DNA of 64,000 bases from Treponema sp. (GTDB taxonomy: Bacteria; Spirochaetota; Spirochaetia; Treponematales; Treponemataceae). Under the pieces are notes generated by a model. The model searched no databases. It worked only from the letters and a program-made list of their open reading frames with translations, and had not been told where the DNA came from. Position numbers and translations under genes: made by a program. Below are positions 24,875 through 33,799 of the stretch, piece by piece. Each line of letters starts with the position of its first letter. The first letter of the stretch is position 1. The DNA lies in assembly GCA_024693045.1 (NCBI GenBank), contig JAILLQ010000033.1, positions 33,283 to 97,282 of the forward strand. The letters run 5' to 3'.

Positions 24875-25564
24875 ATGGAACAGTATAAGAAAGAATTTAT
24901 TGATTTTATGGTTGAATGCCAGGTTTTAAAATTTGGCTCGTTTACATTGAAAAGTGGTCGCCAGAGTCCATTTTTTATGAATGCAGGAGCTTATGTTACA
25001 GGTAGTCAGCTCGCTCGCCTTGGTGAATATTATGCAAAGGCTATCCACGATAATTTTGGCGATGATTTTGACGTTTTCTTTGGACCTGCTTACAAAGGTA
25101 TTCCACTTGCTGTTGTTACTGCCGTGGCTTACTCAAAACTTTATGGAAAAGAAGTAAAATATTGCTGTGACCGTAAGGAAGAAAAAGATCACGGAGCCGA
25201 TAAAGGCGGTCTTCTTGGTTATAAGATTAAAGACGGTGACCGAGTTGTAATTATTGAAGATGTTACAACTTCAGGAAAATCAATTGAAGAAGTTTATCCA
25301 AAAATTAAAGCACAGGAAACAAAGGAAGGTGGAATTAAAATCGTTGGCGAAATCGTAAGTTTGAACCGCGAAGAAAAAGCCCCTGACAGCACAAAAGCAG
25401 CTCTTGATGTAATTACAGAAAAATACGGCTTCCCAGCTCGTGCCATTGTATCTATGAGCGAAGTGGTTGATGCTCTTTACACAAACGGCGACAAAACTAT
25501 CATCACTGAAGAAATAAAAAAGGAAATCGACGCTTACTATACTCAGTACGGCGCTTCTAAATAA
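24875..25564 (+). CDS. pyrE: Orotate phosphoribosyltransferase PyrE
   Basis: PyrE joins orotate and PRPP to form orotidine 5'-phosphate in pyrimidine synthesis. The 229-residue protein shows the family start FKLKSGRQSPFF-like segment (FTLKSGRQSPFFMNAGAYV), the flexible catalytic loop KEEKDHGADKGGLLG, and the PRPP signature RVVIIEDVTTSGKSIEEV. It starts 60 bp from the divergent earP start, is followed after 22 bp by xpt and then a nucleobase permease, and so heads a purine/pyrimidine salvage operon. Confidence 0.95.
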   Translation: MEQYKKEFIDFMVECQVLKFGSFTLKSGRQSPFFMNAGAYVTGSQLARLGEYYAKAIHDNFGDDFDVFFGPAYKGIPLAVVTAVAYSKLYGKEVKYCCDRKEEKDHGADKGGLLGYKIKDGDRVVIIEDVTTSGKSIEEVYPKIKAQETKEGGIKIVGEIVSLNREEKAPDSTKAALDVITEKYGFPARAIVSMSEVVDALYTNGDKTIITEEIKKEIDAYYTQYGASK

Positions 25565-25586
25565 TTATTTATTTTGGGAGAATCAA

Positions 25587-26165
25587 ATGAATTTTCTGGA
25601 AGAAAGAATTTTAAAGGATGGAGTTGTCAGAGAAGGAAATGTTCTTAAAGTTGATAGTTTTTTGAATCATCAGATTGATATTTCACTTTTAGAACAGATT
25701 GGCGCCGAACTGAAAAAAAGATTTGCTAACAAAGAAGTAACTAAAATTCTTACAATCGAAGCCAGTGGAATTGGAATTGCCTGCATTGTTGCACGCTACT
25801 TTAATGTACCCGTTCTTTTCGCAAAAAAATCTCAGAGCGTAAATATTGACGGCGACAAATATTCTGCTGATGTTTATTCTTACACACACAAGTGTATGAA
25901 TCACGTTTTCGTTTCCAAAAAGTATCTTTCAAAGGATGAAAAAGTTTTGATTATCGACGATTTTCTGGCAAATGGAGCTGCTTTGCTGGGACTTACAGAA
26001 ATTGTTCATCAGGCTGGAGCAGAAGTTGCAGGAATTGGTATTGCTATCGAAAAAGGATTCCAGGATGGTGGAAAAATTATCCGGGAAAAGGGATTCAAGC
26101 TTGAATCAATTGCTATCGTAGACGCTATGGATGCTTCTACAGGAACAATTACTTTTAGAAAATAA
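25587..26165 (+). CDS. xpt: Xanthine phosphoribosyltransferase
   Basis: Xpt converts xanthine (and in part guanine) with PRPP to the nucleotide. Length (192) and blocks match Bacillus-type Xpt: MNFLEERILKDGVV at the start, FLNHQIDISLLEQIG, ILTIEASGIGIACIVARYFN, FAKKSQSVNIDGDKYSADVY and the PRPP loop VLIIDDFLANGAALLGL. GGGAG lies 6-7 bases before the ATG. I saw no purine riboswitch between pyrE and xpt, a gap of only 22 bp. The permease that follows probably imports its substrate. Confidence 0.95.
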   Translation: MNFLEERILKDGVVREGNVLKVDSFLNHQIDISLLEQIGAELKKRFANKEVTKILTIEASGIGIACIVARYFNVPVLFAKKSQSVNIDGDKYSADVYSYTHKCMNHVFVSKKYLSKDEKVLIIDDFLANGAALLGLTEIVHQAGAEVAGIGIAIEKGFQDGGKIIREKGFKLESIAIVDAMDASTGTITFRK

Positions 26166-26178
26166 AATAGGAGTTTTT

Positions 26179-27486
26179 ATGAAAAAGGCGAATATTGAAA
26201 ATATTTTTACTTTAGACGGAACAGTTCCATTGCAAAAAGCTATTCCTGTTGGTTTGCAGCATGTTCTTGCTATGTTTGTTGCAAATATCACACCGATTAT
26301 GATTTTGACAAGTGTCTGTGGAATTGACAAAGCTCTTTCTGCAAAACTTATTCAGAATGCAATGCTTATTGCCGGTATCGGAACTTTCCTGCAGCTCTTT
26401 CCTGTTTGGAAACTGGGTTCAGGACTTCCTATCGTTATGGGTGTTAGTTTTACTTTCTTGAACTGCGCTATTACAATCGGTACAAGTTATGGCTATGGAA
26501 CTCTATTGGGTTGTGTAATTGTTGGTGGTTTGGTAGAAGGAATCCTTGGTCTTTTTGCTAAATACTGGCTTAAATTGATTTCACCTATCGTTGCAGCTAC
26601 TGTTGTTACTTCAATTGGATTTTCACTTCTTTCTGTTGGAGCTAATTCTTTTGCCGGCGGACAGGGTGCAAGCGATTTTGGTTCACTTAACAACTGGATT
26701 ATTGGAAGTGTTACTCTTCTTTCTTGCCTTGTCTTTTCTATTGCAACAAAGGGATATCTAAAAGTAATTTCTGTTCTTTTTGGACTTATCGTTGGTTACA
26801 TACTTTCTATTTGTCTTGGCGCCGTTGATTTTACTACTTTGAAAGAATTACCAATTATTTCTCTTCCTGTAATTTTACCATTCAAACCAGAGTTCAATAT
26901 TGGTGCAATTATTTCAATGCTTGTTATTTATCTTGTTTCTGCAACAGAAACAATTGGAGATACAACCGCTCTTGCTGAAACTGGTTTGAACCGCTCTGCA
27001 AATGAAAAAGAAATCTCTGGAGCCCTTGCCGTAGATGGTTTTGTAAGTTCTTTGGCTGGTGTATTTGGTCTTACTCCTATAACTTCTTTCAGCCAGAATG
27101 TTGGACTTGTTGCAATGACTAAAGTTGTAAACCGCTTTACTATCGCAACTGGTGCAGTAATCATGCTTCTTGCCGGAATCTTCCCTGCATTTGGTGCATT
27201 CCTTACAACTGTTCCTCAGGCTGTTCTTGGTGGCTGTACAATTATGATGTTTGGAATGATTGTTCTAGCTGGTATTAAAATGCTGAACAAGGCTGGACTT
27301 AATTCTAGAAATATGACAATTGCAGCTCTTTCATTAAGCATTGGTCTTGGCTTTACACAGGCAAGTTCTATGTTTGATAAGTTCCCAGAATTGATTAAAA
27401 GCGTATTTGCTCAAAACTGCGTTGCTGTCGTATTTATCATAGCCCTTGTTCTTAATCTTGTTCTTCCAAAAGAAGTTGAAGACTAA
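26179..27486 (+). CDS. NCS2-family purine (xanthine/uracil) permease
   Basis: A 435-residue inner-membrane symporter of the nucleobase-ascorbate (NCS2) family with about 14 membrane segments. The start at 26179 follows AGGAG by 6 bases; the in-frame ATG at 26131 lies inside xpt. Family features: PVGLQHVLAMFVANITPIMI near the N-terminus, the GSGLPIVMGVSFTF segment, the substrate-site motif SATETIGDTTALAETG with its conserved Glu, and GLTPITSFSQNVGLVAMTKV. It lies 13 bp after xpt, which makes xanthine its likely cargo. A strong terminator follows. Confidence 0.92.
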   Translation: MKKANIENIFTLDGTVPLQKAIPVGLQHVLAMFVANITPIMILTSVCGIDKALSAKLIQNAMLIAGIGTFLQLFPVWKLGSGLPIVMGVSFTFLNCAITIGTSYGYGTLLGCVIVGGLVEGILGLFAKYWLKLISPIVAATVVTSIGFSLLSVGANSFAGGQGASDFGSLNNWIIGSVTLLSCLVFSIATKGYLKVISVLFGLIVGYILSICLGAVDFTTLKELPIISLPVILPFKPEFNIGAIISMLVIYLVSATETIGDTTALAETGLNRSANEKEISGALAVDGFVSSLAGVFGLTPITSFSQNVGLVAMTKVVNRFTIATGAVIMLLAGIFPAFGAFLTTVPQAVLGGCTIMMFGMIVLAGIKMLNKAGLNSRNMTIAALSLSIGLGFTQASSMFDKFPELIKSVFAQNCVAVVFIIALVLNLVLPKEVED

Positions 27487-27503
27487 TTTATAAGAAAAGC
27501 TAC

Positions 27504-27533
27504 AGGCCGGTTATTATACCGGCCTATTTTTTT
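27504..27533 (+). terminator. Intrinsic terminator of the pyrE-xpt-permease operon
   Basis: AGGCCGGT pairs perfectly with ACCGGCCT around a 6-base loop, followed by ATTTTTTT. It overlaps the 3' end of the converging methyltransferase gene. Confidence 0.9.
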
Positions 27534-28279
27534 GCAATTAGAACCATTGTTGCTGCATTCTGATTATAAGGGCGTTTGTCGTATCCGCCATAGCCTTCAA
27601 CAGAGGAATAGCCAAGTGACAAAAGAATTTCTTTTAGTTCTGCCGCAGAATAAAGGCGCTGTACAAATTCGTGACGGATTACTTTACCGTCTGGCAGAGT
27701 AAGGGTCCATTTTGAATCCAAACCTTCCCACAAACCTTTTACTGAAAAGTCTGTATTTACTTTTATTCCACTTTTATAGAATTCTTCCCCACTGGTAAAA
27801 TTCAAAATGGCACTTTCACGGCTTGTTGTTTCAATTACAAAATATCCGCCCTGTTTCAAAGACTCATAAATATTATTTAATATAAGTATATCGTCCTCTT
27901 TGGTGTCACAATAACCAAAAGAAGTATAAAGATTTACTGCAAGGTCGTATTTTTCTTTTTCAACAAAAGTTCTGAGATCTGCTTTTTTTAATGTAAGGGA
28001 AACGCCTTCATCTTTCGCACTTTCCTCTGCGGCATCTAATTCCGATTGAATTATATCAACTCCAGTAACATCCATGCCCAAAAGTGCGAGTTCAACAGAA
28101 ATTCTTCCGGGACCGCAACCTGCATCTAGAATCTTTGCACCTTTTGATAAGCCTGCGTAAGAACAAACAGCTTGGGCAACTCCATGTGCTTCTGCCCAGT
28201 GGCTTTCGTCAAACATTACAGGTGCATAATCCTGCCAGAAGTTTTCATTTTCAAACCATTCTTTTTGCATTTCTAACAC
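27524..28279 (-). CDS. Class I SAM-dependent methyltransferase
   Basis: A 251-residue cytoplasmic methyltransferase. The SAM-binding motif I is AKILDAGCGPGRISVELALL near residues 45-64, followed by VTGVDII (acidic residue for ribose binding) and LAVNLYTSFGYCDTKEDDI in motif IV. The arrangement fits Methyltransf_25/11-type enzymes acting on small molecules; the substrate is not visible. Its start overlaps the upstream O-methyltransferase gene by 7 bp, so the two are coupled. Confidence 0.82.
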   Translation of the reverse strand: MLEMQKEWFENENFWQDYAPVMFDESHWAEAHGVAQAVCSYAGLSKGAKILDAGCGPGRISVELALLGMDVTGVDIIQSELDAAEESAKDEGVSLTLKKADLRTFVEKEKYDLAVNLYTSFGYCDTKEDDILILNNIYESLKQGGYFVIETTSRESAILNFTSGEEFYKSGIKVNTDFSVKGLWEGLDSKWTLTLPDGKVIRHEFVQRLYSAAELKEILLSLGYSSVEGYGGYDKRPYNQNAATMVLIAKK

Positions 28280-28857
28280 TTCTTTTTAGTAACTGAAATC
28301 CCATCCCCAACAGAAAAGAATTCAGTTTCAAATTCTTCATTAGTTTTTAAAAATTCAATGTACTTGCGGATTTTTTTAAGCATTCTTATCGTATCTTTGC
28401 TTTTTGTAAGGCTGAAATCTTCTACCATTCCGTGAAAAGAAAGATTATCACTTATAATTACACCAGCAGGCGCAAGATTTACTTTGAACTTTTCAAAAAA
28501 TTTTATGTACTGGGCTTTTGCCGCATCAATAAAAATCAAATCGAATTGCCCCGGAACAGAATCCAGCATAAGTGCGTCTTCATTGATTATAGTGATTCTT
28601 TCCTCTAAACCATTGTCGTGAAAGTTCTGCTTTGCCCGAATAACTTTGTCTATTTCGCGTTCAATTGTTACAACTTTGATATCTTCCCGAACTTTTGCAA
28701 ACTGCATGGCAGAATATCCGATTGCTGTTCCTATTTCTAAAACGGATTTTACACCGTGGTCCCGAATATAGGAACAGATGAATTCCAAGCCGTCATCCTT
28801 CATAATCGGAACTTGATTTTTACGCGCGTATTTTTTTATTTCTGAAACTTCCTGCAC
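28273..28857 (-). CDS. O-methyltransferase, TrmR/YrrM-like
   Basis: A 194-residue member of the catechol O-methyltransferase-like family. Motifs: MKDDGLEFICSYI, VKSVLEIGTAIGYSAMQFAK (SAM site), VVTIEREIDKVIRAKQNF, DLIFIDAAKAQYIKFFEKF (metal-binding Asp) and IISDNLSFHGMV (second metal-ligand region). Bacillus YrrM of this group (TrmR) methylates 5-hydroxyuridine in tRNA wobble positions. The length and AKAQYIKFF segment favour that role over small-molecule catechols, though this is an inference. It sits between a conserved large gene (12 bp upstream) and another methyltransferase. Confidence 0.8.
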   Translation of the reverse strand: MQEVSEIKKYARKNQVPIMKDDGLEFICSYIRDHGVKSVLEIGTAIGYSAMQFAKVREDIKVVTIEREIDKVIRAKQNFHDNGLEERITIINEDALMLDSVPGQFDLIFIDAAKAQYIKFFEKFKVNLAPAGVIISDNLSFHGMVEDFSLTKSKDTIRMLKKIRKYIEFLKTNEEFETEFFSVGDGISVTKKKC

Positions 28858-28869
28858 TTTTACGACCTA

Positions 28870-30591
28870 TCAATATCCATCGCTCATTGCACGGTTGTTA
28901 TCTTTAATACAAAGTTCATCGTAAACAAGACTTCGTTTTCTAAGTTCCTGTTTAAGTTCATCAGGGAAAGGCATGTTTCGCCAGAAGATTCCTCGAACTT
29001 CTTTGTCCAAACGCTGAACTCCATTAGATTCTTTTGTCATCCAAAGAACATAATCTTCTATAAAGAAAGCTTTTAAATCACCTTTTAATTTCTGGCGGTC
29101 AATGTACTGATAATACTGACCTGTAAGACCTTCTTCCATCCAGTAGTAAGAAGCTTTTTCCTTAGCAACCTGCCAGCGTAAATCTGCAACAGCTGTTAAA
29201 ACTGCAATTTTTAAGTCGCGAGGATACATTGGAATCACAATACGACCTCGGCTTGTTACTCGGTTGTAGCGGTCAAATGGTTCCCAACAGAATCCGCGGT
29301 CGCCATAAGTAGGAATAAGCAAGACATAAGGAGGTATGCGGTTTGGAATATTTTTATGTACACGACAGAAGGCACCTGGATCAATTGATTCAACCCAGCG
29401 AAGAATTTCAATTACATTTTCACGGGTTCCAGTCCCCTTTTCCATACAGTGATAAAATTCACGGGTAAACAATGGGAACTGATTTCCCTGGCGACCAACG
29501 GTCATCTTTGCCATCTGGCGAACAGTTTCAAATTCAGTATTTACAGCGGTTGTATCGGCTGCCTGAACCTGCTGAGGGCCATCTGAAAGCTTGCTTTCTA
29601 CACTGGCAAATACACCTTTTGCTTCTTCGTAATCTTTTAAGCACCTAGCAAGTTCTTTTCCATTTTTAGAAAGCTTGTGAAGTCTATCTGTGATTTCGGA
29701 AAAAAGTCTTTGCTGTGTATCTGTATAAGGCTGAGTATGAGGTTCACTTCCCATAATAGGACTGTGTGTACAAAGAATTTCTATGCGGTCTTTTAATTCA
29801 AGTTCTAGCATAGTGCGTTCATTTTCTTTTATGTTCAGAATGTTTTCGGCACTCTGCAATTTACCTGAGTTTTTCTGCTGTAACTGCTGAAGACGAGTCT
29901 GCTCCATAGATGCAGCTTCCTCTGGAGTTGCTGCCTTATGAGGAGTTCGCTTTTCATCTGTCATGGAATTTGAAAGACGACCGGCAGCAATTTCCATGAA
30001 CCATTCATCTACATAAAGAACTGGTTCACCTGTGCGGTTTTCGTAAAAAATCTTTGAAAAGAAAGTTTTCTGTTCCGGGCGGAAAAGAGAAGGAAGAAGT
30101 ACACCAAAACGAATCAACATCCTTTTTGGCTTTGGAAGATGTACATCTGCCATTTTTGGAGCCATTCCGCGAACTAATTCCCAGTAAGCAGAAATAATCT
30201 GCTGGCGAAAAACAGTGCGGTCTTTAGGATCCTGGCTTGTTAAGTATTTTGAAAGTACCAGATGCAAGCGCTGTGCAGACTGGTTTTCTCCAGTAAGTGC
30301 AACTTTATAATATGATTTATCTTCAAAAACATCAGAAGGAAATTCAGAAACCAGTTCGGTAATTTCGTTGAATTGCTTTACACTTAAATCAACCTGATGA
30401 ATTGATTTATTTGGATTAGATACTTTTTTATCAGCAGCACCAGTTCCCATTGCTTTTTTAGAAAAAGCTTCCATATCGAACTTTTTACCATCAGCAGGTT
30501 CAAATTCATCTATACTAACATCATCATGTTTAGTTTCATCTTTTACCTCTGCAAGTAAGGCATCAATAGAAGAAGCAAAATCGTCACTCAT
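28870..30591 (-). CDS. Conserved large cytoplasmic protein of unknown function
   Basis: A 573-residue protein that I do not recognise. There is no signal peptide or membrane span. The first ~55 residues are acidic and disordered-looking; residues ~230-345 contain Gln/Glu-rich coiled-coil stretches (SMEQTRLQQLQQKNSGK). The final ~200 residues are aromatic and well ordered (IPPYVLLIPTYGDRGFCWEP, WQVAKEKASYYWMEEGL). It follows birA after 22 bp on the same strand and precedes the TrmR-like gene. Its style resembles the 663-residue protein at 4051-6042 (disordered start, Pro or Gln linkers, aromatic end), but I see no alignable similarity. Confidence 0.6.
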   Translation of the reverse strand: MSDDFASSIDALLAEVKDETKHDDVSIDEFEPADGKKFDMEAFSKKAMGTGAADKKVSNPNKSIHQVDLSVKQFNEITELVSEFPSDVFEDKSYYKVALTGENQSAQRLHLVLSKYLTSQDPKDRTVFRQQIISAYWELVRGMAPKMADVHLPKPKRMLIRFGVLLPSLFRPEQKTFFSKIFYENRTGEPVLYVDEWFMEIAAGRLSNSMTDEKRTPHKAATPEEAASMEQTRLQQLQQKNSGKLQSAENILNIKENERTMLELELKDRIEILCTHSPIMGSEPHTQPYTDTQQRLFSEITDRLHKLSKNGKELARCLKDYEEAKGVFASVESKLSDGPQQVQAADTTAVNTEFETVRQMAKMTVGRQGNQFPLFTREFYHCMEKGTGTRENVIEILRWVESIDPGAFCRVHKNIPNRIPPYVLLIPTYGDRGFCWEPFDRYNRVTSRGRIVIPMYPRDLKIAVLTAVADLRWQVAKEKASYYWMEEGLTGQYYQYIDRQKLKGDLKAFFIEDYVLWMTKESNGVQRLDKEVRGIFWRNMPFPDELKQELRKRSLVYDELCIKDNNRAMSDGY

Positions 30592-30613
30592 AGCATACTC
30601 CGTTCAATACAAT

Positions 30614-31621
30614 CTATTCATTATAACATATTTTTTCAGAATGAATAGAAACTTCACCACTTTGTAAAATTTTTTCAGAACCGTCTTCAAGCATGACCAA
30701 AAGCCCTGCATCTGGTGTAATATCTTTTACAGTGCAAATATAATTATTTTTCATCTGTCCAATCACAGGTGTAACTTCTACACTTTTTCCTATTAAAAGA
30801 GACCGTTCTTTGTATTCCCGCATGGATTCTTTTAGAACTTCTTCATCCCCATCAAGAATTGCAAAAGTTTCATTGATTACAGCTGCAGCAAGCAAACTTC
30901 TTTTTTTGCAAGAATCATTTTCCTTAGAAAAAAGTCCTCCTGCTACTTCCTGCGGTAAAAGCGGATTATTCACAATATTTATTCCAATTCCTATCACAGC
31001 AGCTTCTATCATGCCAGTTTCAAAATCGGTTACCCCTTCTGTTAAGATACCAGAAACCTTTTTATTCTGAACAAAAATATCATTTACCCACTTTATTTTA
31101 CTTTCGATTCCAAAGACTTTATTCAAAGCCCTGCAAACGCCTACTGCTGCACTTGCTGTATACATAGCGGGATTGGTAACCCTTCTGTTCGAATAAATTA
31201 ATGAAAGATAAATACCACTTTTTTGAGGAGAAACAAACTTTCTTCCAAGACGTCCCCTTCCAGCTGTCTGCTCAGCGGCAACTATAACAGTTTTATGTAA
31301 TTCTCTTGCATCTTTTTCTGCAAGAAGTCTTTTTGCTTCAATATTAGTTGAATCGATAGTTTCAAAAAAAATTACATTTACAGATTTATCTGCAAGAAGG
31401 GGGGAAATGCTTTGACTATCAAAACTATTGTCTTCAATCAGCCGGTAGCCATTGTTTGTAACAGCTTCAATTTTGACCCCTTTTCTTCTAAGACTTTCTA
31501 CTGCCTTCCAAATTGAAGCCCTGGTAACTCCACAGCGGTTAGCAAGTTCTTCTCCAGAAACAAAGCCGTCTTGATTTTGAGTTGAAGTTAGAATTTGAAA
31601 AACTAGGTCTTTAACAGCCAT
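30614..31621 (-). CDS. birA: Biotin-protein ligase with HTH repressor domain BirA
   Basis: BirA activates biotin with ATP and attaches it to biotin carboxyl carrier protein; the bifunctional form also represses biotin genes. The 335-residue protein has an N-terminal winged HTH (VSGEELANRCGVTRASIWKA, residues ~21-40) and the ligase domain with the biotinyl-AMP loop AGRGRLGRKFVSP (~116-128), then the SGIYLSLIYS strand and KWVNDIFVQNKKVSGILTEG. The C-terminal SH3-like domain is present (ITPDAGLLVMLEDGSEKIL). It follows the PII-like gene after a single base, suggesting one operon. Confidence 0.95.
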   Translation of the reverse strand: MAVKDLVFQILTSTQNQDGFVSGEELANRCGVTRASIWKAVESLRRKGVKIEAVTNNGYRLIEDNSFDSQSISPLLADKSVNVIFFETIDSTNIEAKRLLAEKDARELHKTVIVAAEQTAGRGRLGRKFVSPQKSGIYLSLIYSNRRVTNPAMYTASAAVGVCRALNKVFGIESKIKWVNDIFVQNKKVSGILTEGVTDFETGMIEAAVIGIGINIVNNPLLPQEVAGGLFSKENDSCKKRSLLAAAVINETFAILDGDEEVLKESMREYKERSLLIGKSVEVTPVIGQMKNNYICTVKDITPDAGLLVMLEDGSEKILQSGEVSIHSEKICYNE

Positions 31622-31622
31622 A

Positions 31623-32267
31623 TTATTTTTTCTTTCCTAAAAGAGTGAAATTTTCTGCAGGACAAGCAAAAGCAATACCTGTACCTGGTTTTTCAAGACA
31701 AGGCAAGGCTTTTATTGCGTCCATAATTGGCTGAACTTTGGCATTTTCTGCAAGAATCAAAATCATATCCTTTTCAGGCACAATTTCCATTCCAAAAAAT
31801 GTTTCTTCTCCTGGACGGGCTGTACCGCGGGCATTCATAATTGTTCCACCACCGGCCCCAGCTTTTCTTGCTGCAGCCATTGCGTCGTCGGCAAAACCTT
31901 TATTTACGATTACTGTTATCAACTGATGTGTTGTTTCATTCATAAGCTGGTCCTTACCGGAAATAACCCCGGTTCGTATAAATGAGTTTACGCCCATTGT
32001 AAAAAGAATTCCAAAAGGCTGTTTTTTCTCTGAAGAAGCCAAAATCATGGCATCCATTATAGATTTCGTACTTTCAGCAGAAGCTACTATATAAACTAAG
32101 TCTTTGTCTGAATCTGAAAGCCCAAGAATCTGCAAAAAAGAAGTTGCTGCAGTTCCTTTTCCACGGGAAATAGTTCCTCCTCCCGCACCAGCAGCCACAG
32201 CCGCATGGGTAAGAAGTTCTGCACTACCTCGAGGAACGATTCCAATTATCAAATTATAAGCTGACAT
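31623..32267 (-). CDS. Tandem PII-like signalling protein
   Basis: A 214-residue protein built from two ferredoxin-like PII-type halves. Each half has the T-loop-adjacent motif: HAAVAAGAGGGTISRGKGTA in the first (about residues 21-40) and ARKAGAGGGTIMNARGTARP in the second (about 134-153). Each half ends in the beta-alpha-beta segment that closes the fold (DLVYIVASAESTKSIMDAMI and DMILILAENAKVQPIMDAIK). PII-like proteins sense nucleotides or energy state and often control a membrane partner. The neighbouring transporter gene (14-bp overlap) is DUF1538, also internally duplicated, so this protein probably regulates it. The ligand is unknown. Confidence 0.85.
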   Translation of the reverse strand: MSAYNLIIGIVPRGSAELLTHAAVAAGAGGGTISRGKGTAATSFLQILGLSDSDKDLVYIVASAESTKSIMDAMILASSEKKQPFGILFTMGVNSFIRTGVISGKDQLMNETTHQLITVIVNKGFADDAMAAARKAGAGGGTIMNARGTARPGEETFFGMEIVPEKDMILILAENAKVQPIMDAIKALPCLEKPGTGIAFACPAENFTLLGKKK

Positions 32268-33786
32268 CAGTTTTACCTCCCTCTTGAATCTGATTATTTT
32301 CGATTGTTTTATCCCGATTCTTAATTTTCACGTTGTAAATAATGCCCAAAATTTGAATTGCAATTAATGGAGTCATAGCAACTAAGGCAATTACTCCAAA
32401 AGAATCTGCATTTGAACCAGATGCCGCACTGGCACCAATAGTAAAAGAAAGAACAAATGTTGAAGTAATAGGCCCAGAAGCTACTCCACCCGAATCAAAA
32501 GCAATTCCTGTAAATAGCCTTGGTGAAAAAATCATGAGCAAAAGAGCCAGTGCATATCCCGGAATCAGAATATACATCAAATTAAGGCCCGAAAGAGCTC
32601 TCCACATAGCTAAGGCTATTGCAATTGCAGCCCCTCCACTAAGGAAGAGCAGCATTAGTTTTCGTTTTATCGTACCACCAGAAAGGTTTTCTACTTGTTC
32701 CGTTAAAACCCAAACAGCAGGTTCTGCACAAACTACAACAGCCCCTAAAATCAAGCCGGTTAGAATCAAAAGCAAATACCAAAGGCCGCCTAAAGTAGAA
32801 GCTTTAGTTCCAAGTATAAGCCCTAACTTTAAGCCGGCTGCCATAAAGCCACCGCTCACTCCTAAAAGAAAAATCGAAAGCCCTAAAAAACTGTAAAGCA
32901 ATCCCATACAAATGCGAATCAGTTTATGAGGTGGCAAACGGAAAAGGAATATCTGAAAGAAGAAAAGCATTATGATAACAGGAAGAATTGAAATGCCGGC
33001 TTCAAAAAATACATACGGAAGAAGTTCAAGAAAAACAGACAGACCAATTTCATCACTTTCTAGAGAAGCTGCGGAAAAAACATTGGTAAAATCATTTCCG
33101 CGAAGAAATAAAGAGTAAAGCAAAACGGCTACAACTGGGCCGATAGAAGTAATTCCGGTAAGACCAAAGCTTTCTCCACTTTCGCCATTTTTACCAGCTC
33201 GTACCCTGGAAACACCTACACCTAAAGCAAGTATAAAAGGAACTGTCATAGGACCTGTTGTTGCTCCACCGGAATCAAAGGCAACACCCCTCATTGCCGA
33301 AGGACATAAAAAAGCAAGCAGAAAGATAAAAATGTATGAAAGTAAAAGAGTGATTTTTAAGTTCATACCTATAATTGTTCTAAACAAACCAAAAGACATA
33401 AAAAGTCCAACGCCTAGAGCAATCATAGCAACGAGATGACCCTTATTTACAAAAGCAAAAACATCATGAATCTGGTCTCCAAAAACCTGGATATCAGGTT
33501 CTGCAACTGTTACCAAAAAGCCAATCAATAGTGAAAGTGAAAGTAAAAGGGGTAAACTTCTTTTACTGGTAAGAGCCGCACCCGACTGTTCACCAATAGG
33601 CTGAATACCTATATCTACCCCAAGAAGAAAAAATGTAAGTCCTAAAATTAAAAGCAAACCGCCAACTATAAATCTTGCAAGAAGAATTCCACCCAAAGGA
33701 GCAACCGTAAAGGAAAGCAAAAGTACAATCATCATTACGGGCAAAACGGAACTGGCAGTCTCTTTTAATTTGGAAATTAAGTTCAT
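32254..33786 (-). CDS. DUF1538 polytopic membrane protein
   Basis: A 510-residue inner-membrane protein with about 12 hydrophobic segments in two homologous halves. Each half has the family motif: RGVAFDSGGATTGPMTVPFIL in the first (near residues 165-184) and TGIAFDSGGVASGPITSTFV in the second (near 425-444), and a matching VTVAEPDIQVF / VVCAEPAVWVL segment. The DUF1538 family is a putative transporter family of unknown substrate, commonly encoded with a PII-like protein, as here. The acidic Asp in FDSGG and Glu in AEP within membrane segments could form a cation or substrate site; this is inference. Confidence 0.85.
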   Translation of the reverse strand: MNLISKLKETASSVLPVMMIVLLLSFTVAPLGGILLARFIVGGLLLILGLTFFLLGVDIGIQPIGEQSGAALTSKRSLPLLLSLSLLIGFLVTVAEPDIQVFGDQIHDVFAFVNKGHLVAMIALGVGLFMSFGLFRTIIGMNLKITLLLSYIFIFLLAFLCPSAMRGVAFDSGGATTGPMTVPFILALGVGVSRVRAGKNGESGESFGLTGITSIGPVVAVLLYSLFLRGNDFTNVFSAASLESDEIGLSVFLELLPYVFFEAGISILPVIIMLFFFQIFLFRLPPHKLIRICMGLLYSFLGLSIFLLGVSGGFMAAGLKLGLILGTKASTLGGLWYLLLILTGLILGAVVVCAEPAVWVLTEQVENLSGGTIKRKLMLLFLSGGAAIAIALAMWRALSGLNLMYILIPGYALALLLMIFSPRLFTGIAFDSGGVASGPITSTFVLSFTIGASAASGSNADSFGVIALVAMTPLIAIQILGIIYNVKIKNRDKTIENNQIQEGGKTDVSL

Positions 33787-33799
33787 AATTTACTAAACT

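Noticed and set aside
25565..25587. Purine riboswitch before xpt
   Set aside because: The gap is 22 bp, far too short for the ~65-nt aptamer, and the pyrE upstream region shows no match to its consensus.
4051..30591. Homology between the 663-residue (4051-6042) and 573-residue (28870-30591) lineage-specific proteins
   Set aside because: They share only general style (polar start, linkers, aromatic end); I could not align any motif.
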